This document shows, piece after piece, positions 57,786-64,000 of a stretch of DNA of 64,000 nucleotides. Each line of letters starts with the position of its first letter. Position 1 is the stretch's first letter. The notes beneath the pieces were generated by a model, which saw only the letters and a list, made by a program, of their open reading frames with translations, was not told where the DNA came from and ran no database searches. Position numbers and translations under genes: made by a program. Location: contig HG738137.1 of the NCBI GenBank assembly GCA_000499405.2, positions 3,658,001-3,722,000 of the forward strand. The letters are read 5' to 3'. This DNA comes from Onchocerca volvulus. Its lineage: Eukaryota > Nematoda > Chromadorea > Rhabditida > Onchocercidae.

Positions 57786-60700
57786 TCAAAAATTTAAAAT
57801 CAACGAGCTAACTGATACATGTGGTACAGCATTTTCCAAATTTAACAACGTTGTATCTTCGCTTCTCTGAACTGCCGCATCCCATACAAATACCTATAAC
57901 TTACTTCAAATTTAATTTCCAATTCACTACGTTGTGATGACGACAAATTGAGAATAACGAAGTAACAAAGTATTAATCTTTATTCAATCAAAAAACAGGA
58001 ATCATATAGATAAAGAACCTGTTCAGCATATAACGCATCTGCTTCCATTTGTTGCCGTCTGCGCATTATCTCTACAAGTTTCTCGTACTTCACTTTGATT
58101 TCCGAAATTTCCATTACTGGCGATTTTTTTGGCTTCACTTCCAAAAAACCGGTATTGAATAAATTCGTTTCTCGAATTACCCTCACTATAAAAACAATTC
58201 ATTAAAAAAAAAAAGAAAAAAAAAAGAAAAAGAAAAAAAAATTGAAATACTGCAGAAAGAAGTCAGAATTCTAAATGAAATTTGAATTCGATGTTGAAAT
58301 TTCTTCAACAGTGAAATAAAAATAGTATTATACTTACTTGCTGAAAAAGATCCATGGCGTTCATTTGCTTTTCGAGTAAGCATACGCATTACTTCGCTTT
58401 CTGCTTGCATTCGTAATCGTTCGCGTTCCACCTTATCAAGCAATTTTTTTTAAAACAATCGAGTGATAATTATTATTTTGCAGCGAAAATTACTGAAAAA
58501 GGAAATTCAAATAACAAAAATATTACCTGATGATAGAAGTGCATATTTCGTCTCTTTTCCTGTTGTTCAGCATGAAGAGTTTGAAGTTTTGTAGTTAACT
58601 TTTCCATAAACACAACATCCACTTTCTGAAAACAGTTGATTTTGAAAAATTTTTTAAAAACAGATACAAACAAAAATTCGTGCTCTTCTATTCTCTATCA
58701 AGAATGTACTGTAAATAAGCATTATTACTCTAAATTAATGCAATAACTGTCGCTATTTTTATCAATATATAAAAAAAAAGCTTGGAATAACAATTTTTTG
58801 CCCGTAAATTGAGAGTTAGTTACACTGTAACTACTTTTTACTATTGGAGAGCATTAAATTAATTGCAAAATATTCAAAAAAAAAAAAAAAAAAAACTTAC
58901 TTCCTGAAATGACAGTGAGCCTACATTGCTTGCCGACGTATAATTTCCCTGAACAATCAAATAATTATTAAAATTAGGTGGATTTTCTGGAGCGACAGTC
59001 TCTTCGGTTGCATCTTTGGCCCAACGTTCTTCAATCTAGAATATTTTATTATATTAAAATTTACTGACTCGAATCAATCAAAGAATAAGGCTAACGAAAG
59101 TAAAACTATTTTACAGTACAAAGTCTTACTACAGAACGGAAGTCTCGAAAACCTTCATAGCTATTTTTCTTCATCAGTGACAAGGCCAATAAAGTATTTT
59201 CATCTTCTTTCAATGTAGCTGCTTCCAAATGTGAATTCTCCTCGGCTGTAATTTCTTTTGGATATTCAATTCAAAGTCCATTGAAAATAAGTGTGCCATG
59301 TTAATAATGACATGATAAAGATGACTGCTCTTCAAATATACAACCGCGTTTTTATTAGAAGATGAAAAGAAATTAACACTCTAGAAAAATAAACCATCAA
59401 CTCTGTCGCCAGCATCATTGGTAGAAGTAATCTGTTCATCGGAAGTTGCTGTTGAAGGGGCAGGCATCGGTGATCCAGTAGTTGTAGAATTACGTCGCCA
59501 AATATTTGATTTCTTTTTCACTGATGTGTCATAATTGACTGCAGAATGATCACAAAGTTGTCGTCCAGACTGTCGAAGTTTGCTTCTGCAAATATCTTGC
59601 AAAACTTTGCTACAAGGTATTACGACAAGAAAGAAAAATAGTCATGTAACACTTTACAGAAATTCTAATTAAACTCAGACTACAATCATAGAGTTTTTAG
59701 TGGCAGATATTTTTAATGTTATTTGACAGCAACACTTTATTATGCAATGAATTATCGTATTTTAATGGAGAATATGTCTGATCTTGAAAACTATAATAGA
59801 AATTAGAAAAGTTGGGACCTTGTAACTCGTTGTATGCTTTCATCACAAGTATTGCTAGTACTTTGTTCAGGGCTCTGATGTCTCCGAGTAAGATTTTTGG
59901 TACTTCTAGTATTTCGTCTTACAATACTCGTCGCAGCTGACGTTACATCATCCGTGGCACTTGCTATCGCTATGGTATCTTCAGTGGGTGTACGGGGTAA
60001 TGATATGCGAAGTGGGGGTACCTGAATTATAAAATCATACATCCTAATTTTTCTAAAATACATTTAATGTACGATGCTTTAAAAAATAAGAAATGTCTTA
60101 ACTTCATTTCTCATTCGGGAAGAGACGAAAGGGAAAGGGGAAGGACGGGGAAAGAGAAAGGGAGGCATATGCAATAAAAGAAACCAGAAAAATGTATTTT
60201 CAAACAAACAAGTTTCATTTGAAAGTGAAGAGAAGCTGACAGAAATAAGAACTTCTTCTACTCAAATTTCAGCTAAAAATGCTTTGTTAGCGTGTAATAT
60301 AATTGTTCCGCAAATATAACTTTATCATGATAAATGATCAGTACATCAAAAGCATATTTCTTGAAATCTAAATCATCCACTTATCTATTTCATACCAACA
60401 CCATCCAAAGTTCTTTTTCTTCGATCAAGAAACTTTATCCACTTACCGTGGTGAAAAAAATATAATTTCCGAATAAATTTTTATAAAAACTTATGTGATA
60501 AACTATCAAATTTAGACAAGATTACAATTTGGGAAATTGCCATATAAAAATAGGACCTATAATACCTTACGATCAATCGTTGCATCAGTTTTCTCATCCA
60601 TCAAATCAGATACATTCGATATCACATCCAAAGCTTCGTCTTTTTCCAATATGGATACATCTTCTTGTGTAATATCTAATATTCATAACATTTATGTTTT

Positions 60701-63026
60701 TCTTGAACTCGACCTAAGTTTCTCAAAACTAAAAAAAAAGTATTTTCTTTCAAATTTCCAATATATCTAATAATGTTTACATAAAATAATGAAGCAGCAA
60801 ATATCATCTAACTTGTTTCAGATGAAACTGTTGTCGAAGTGAAAGAGGCAACAGTAGTGACTCCAGTCTGAATGAATCGCTGTCTCTTCAGACTCGGTGA
60901 TTCGCTCAGCTCCCGTTCCATATCTCCAGCAAATTCTGCTTTCTGAAACAATTCTATCTACCATTACATAAAAATCTTTTTATACATGACGATTGAACTG
61001 AATAGCGAAACTAGAAAAATAAAATAAACAACAAATAGAAATGGTCTTAAGAGGACAATCTCTTTCCATCCTGTATATATCTTCCAAGTCTATTTATTAT
61101 TTTCTAAGTCCCATAAATTATCTGATTTAAATCAATTCATTGCAATATTTTCCATGATTTGACAATGAATTGAATTAAATTCTGCAGTTGTCAATATAAT
61201 GAAATTGAGCGAAATTATAGAATAATAATTACGCCATTGTGATGCAACAAGGAAACATGTTTGTTGCGTATTTTTACTATTTCTATGACTTCTTTATTAT
61301 TATCATTCACTGGTCAGACTGCCAATGATTTTCATTTTGAACTCAATTCATTTAATCAAAAACTGACAAGTGATATCTAAATTTGGAAAAATCTCAGTAA
61401 ATATATTCCATTGCGTTTACAGCATGCAATATGACATATTAATCTGTTTAACACTCGCTCTTCTCGTTCCCTCACTTTTCACTATGATCCTAAATATAGA
61501 TACACAATGCTGTCCATACGTTATTCTACCCATGATTTATTAAAATTGTTTTTTATAACAATCAGTTCTAACAGTATGATTACTATTAGAATAGCCATTT
61601 ACTTAAAAATCAGAGTTGTAGTAAGTTATATTCATGGAGAGCTTCCATAAGATTAAAATCAGTGTGAAGAAGTGTACATCGTGGATTCTCGTCAATGCAT
61701 AATTTTTAGAGAAGTAATTCAGCAAATAAGCACAATAATATTCAATAAAAAAGCAAACTACCATGTGCATGAAATCAATCATGCAGCTGGTTTGAAATAG
61801 TGGTATACGACGATGAGTCGTTAAAACGAAAAATGAAAAGGTTGATGATAGTTGTAACAAACGCTGACAGAGACATTGAGGTCACCCAGCGGCACAATAT
61901 GGTATGTTAATCTGCTAACTACCCATTCTCCTCCTCCTTTCCTCCCTTCACTTTTCACTATCATCTTCAATTTAGATACATCGTATTGTACATACGTTAT
62001 TTTTACTTGAAATTCGTTAAAATCCATTTTTTAATCCATAAAACATTATTTCTATTCAATGGCTTTTACAATTTAATCTATTGCATCCTACTGCACTTTC
62101 AATGTCTACTGCATCCATATATTTAATACGGTCTAATTATCTCTCTTGCATACATTTTTTTAATTCAGACTTTTTTTGTCCTTAAATTAAAAAGTTTGCA
62201 CATAAAATACTTCTTTCGATTACATTAGAAATATGGGAACAAAAAAGCACTAAGTAATCAAAATAATAAAGAGCTCACATTTATACCTACATCGGATTCA
62301 GGGCTGCTACGAAATTCATATACATCATCGGATGGAAATGTCTGAGCTGTTATAATGGCAGAGCCTGCAACTGTAGAGATACCTCGTCCTCGTCTTCGAC
62401 CTCTACAACAATCAAAAGATGTGATAAAATCAACAGAAAAAAAAAAATTTTACTGATAATAAAAAAAATCAGCAAATTCAAACTCAAATCCAGAATAGAA
62501 ATATCTACTAATAAGATGTTGAATGAATGCTAGAAAATAATGCAGATTGATCAAATTAATTATAGCAAAATGAATGGAGGAAAAGTTCAATAAAACTTAT
62601 AAAATATAGCTTGAGTTTTCAAGATAAAACGATCAGAAAAATATACCTCTGCTTACGCTTTTCATTATAGATTGATTTCTGGGATGTGTATTGAGGAGAA
62701 AAACGTTCAGTGCATGTTGCTGTGCCACGTGTACGTCCAAGATGACGAATTTCCGCTTCTGATTCGCTGTTTATTCCAAAGGAAGTATTCTCAAATGAAA
62801 CAAGCGATGATGTTAAATCGGCATCATATTCGTAGGCGGAAGAACCAGTATGCGATCTAACACTTTTCAGTGTATTATTTCTTTCTTCAGACCATAATGA
62901 ACGATGCATGGAAAATGAGGGATCGCTGCAAACAAAACTTCTTCCAGTATAAATTATGGCTTACTTTCGCGAGATACTCAAATAACAACTAATCCCAAAG
63001 TTCTAATAAATATGTTTAAAGTCAGT

Positions 63027-63061
<35 letters not shown>

Positions 63062-64000
63062 CTTCAAAGATCTACCAAACATATTTAAAATTGTTAAACA
63101 CATATAAAAATAAACATTAATTACTAACATGTCAAAATTATGATGAATTCCGGCTTTCATTTCTTCATCTTTTAATATCATATTGCCAAAATCATGGGTC
63201 TAAAAATCAAATCATTAAATTATAACTTAATTGCCTATACTTGATTTTTGGAAACAATTAGTCCTTATTTCTACTTTTATTTAAACTAATCGCATTAAAA
63301 AAAAAGCAAGGAAATGATTCAATAAAAAAAAAGGTGATGAAACATTAAACCTTTATGTTTCTATCGGTATCCTCATTCATCGGTTGACTACACGACTCTA
63401 AAAAAGTGTTGAAGGCAAATAATGAAAGATCTATTCATGAGTGTCAGAGAAAAGACAGTTCGTATCTATTTTTCCGATAATAAACAGCAGTATTCGAGCA
63501 CATGAAAAAACTTGCTAACTAGAAAAAAAATTCATAGTCGGCACTCAAACAATATATCGATCTATCACTTTATAAGCATCAGTGTTGACTATTGAATAGT
63601 TAGGCATATCTCAGTATATTTACTTTTGCACCCGAAATTATAGAAAGGCAGTAGAGTAAATATTATTAAATAAATATAAAACAACAAGTGTACAAGTCAA
63701 TCAAACAATTTAACTTAAGTTGTACAGGTCTAAACTTCAATATTTCCTCTATTAATTAGTCTTATCGATCATTCAAGATATAAAAATAAGCACATTCAAC
63801 TCTAAAACGATGTTTGACGAAATCGTCTAATAGATTTCTTCACAAGATAAGTTTATCAATTACCTTGGGATTGTATTCGCAGCTCTTTACTGGTTCCTGT
63901 GTTCTTTTCTCTCGACAAAGTTTCTGTACTGGCTACAGAATCATCATTGTTTGGTGATGTTAAGTGTTTTTCTGAAGTGAGCTGTACTACACTTAACGTG
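57786..64000 (-). CDS. ANKRD11/ANKRD12-type protein, C-terminal 677 residues (5' end outside window)
   Basis: Vertebrate ANKRD11/12 are large nuclear ankyrin-repeat co-regulators that bind histone deacetylases and p160 coactivators. Exons 5' to 3': 64000-63864, 63397-63351, 63199-63129, 62925-62647, 62402-62279, 60942-60813, 60675-60566, 60021-59819, 59609-59395, 59245-59130, 59035-58901, 58625-58527, 58431-58338, 58185-58019, 57893-57786; all phases agree. Most of it is Ser/Thr/acidic and probably disordered, with a basic KRKQRGRRRGRG segment followed by DVYEFRSSPESD. The last ~200 residues resemble the ANKRD11/12 C-terminus: NNYLIVQGNYT; a helical VERERLRMQAESEVMRML ending in RKAN; then KYEKLVEIMRRRQQMEADAL; then NAVPHVSV. 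Ankyrin repeats would lie upstream, unseen. Retention of the last intron would end the protein at 57981. Assignment rests on remembered family sequence. Confidence 0.72.
60110..60165. repeat. purine-rich, G-run tract in intron
   Basis: The plus strand reads almost only G and A (AAAGGGAAAGGGGAAGGA, CGGGGAAAG, AAAGGGAGG), with four runs of three or more G. On the transcribed minus-strand gene it appears as a C/T tract in the intron between the exons at 60566-60675 and 59819-60021. Confidence 0.6.
61426..61549. repeat. duplicated intronic segment, copy 1
   Basis: Shares an ordered series of blocks with 61892-62026: TTAATCTG, a C/T-rich stretch, CACTTTTCACTAT, TAGATACA, CATACGTTATT and TTAAAAT. 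The copies are roughly 75% alike by eye in the core. Both lie in the 1.3-kb intron between exons 62279-62402 and 60813-60942. Confidence 0.75.
61892..62026. repeat. duplicated intronic segment, copy 2
   Basis: Second copy of the segment at 61426-61549, same orientation, about 466 bp away. It has a longer C/T-rich part (TCTCCTCCTCCTTTCCTCCC) but the same downstream blocks CTTTTCACTAT, TTTAGATACA and TACATACGTTATT. Confidence 0.75.
63030..63058. repeat. (AT)n microsatellite
   Basis: Uninterrupted AT run of about 29 bp in the intron between exons 63129-63199 and 62647-62925. Confidence 0.95.

Overview
The window is a stretch of a nematode nuclear chromosome, AT-rich (roughly 70% A+T by eye) and full of homopolymer runs and microsatellites. 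The genes are split into small exons by mostly short GT-AG introns with TTTCAG/TTTTAG acceptors. The proteins most resemble nematode orthologues (AAK-2, HMBX-1, SPE-42/SPE-49). Composition and intron sizes fit a parasitic clade III (spirurid or filarial-like) nematode, but no species can be named from the sequence. I saw no bacterial, viral or transposon coding sequence.

Layout. (1) 1359-5539, plus strand: AMP-activated kinase alpha subunit (aak-2 type), 15 exons, rebuilt in full. (2) 5540-14426: about 8.9 kb without a recognisable gene. (3) 14427-21965, minus strand: HMBOX1/HOT1-type homeobox gene (hmbx-1), 7 exons with long introns. (4) 21984-48349: about 26 kb that is almost gene-free. It holds simple repeats, a near-perfect palindrome, GC-richer islands and one candidate small secreted-peptide gene (45167-45397, minus). 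(5) 48350-64000, minus strand: three protein genes head to tail. These are a 15-exon ANKRD11/ANKRD12-type gene whose 5' end lies beyond the window, an EMC8/9 gene (five exons, complete, 210 aa), and a 17-exon DC-STAMP-domain gene of the SPE-42/SPE-49 sperm family.

All exon chains were assembled by hand. Phase was checked at every junction and each chain gives a multiple of three. Each of the four complete genes has a splice-acceptor-like sequence 2-18 nt upstream of its start codon, as expected for spliced-leader trans-splicing.

The genes do not form one pathway: they cover energy sensing, a homeodomain regulator, ER membrane-protein insertion, a chromatin-linked ankyrin protein and gamete function. 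Points most worth a second look: an apparent one-base frameshift that removes the last Cys pair of the DC-STAMP protein's C4C4 RING-like domain; a divergent nematode ANKRD11/12 protein with a conserved C-terminal module; coding-like membrane segments between the EMC8 and DC-STAMP genes; the small secreted basic peptide candidate in the gene desert; a 65-bp palindrome; and a duplicated intronic segment.
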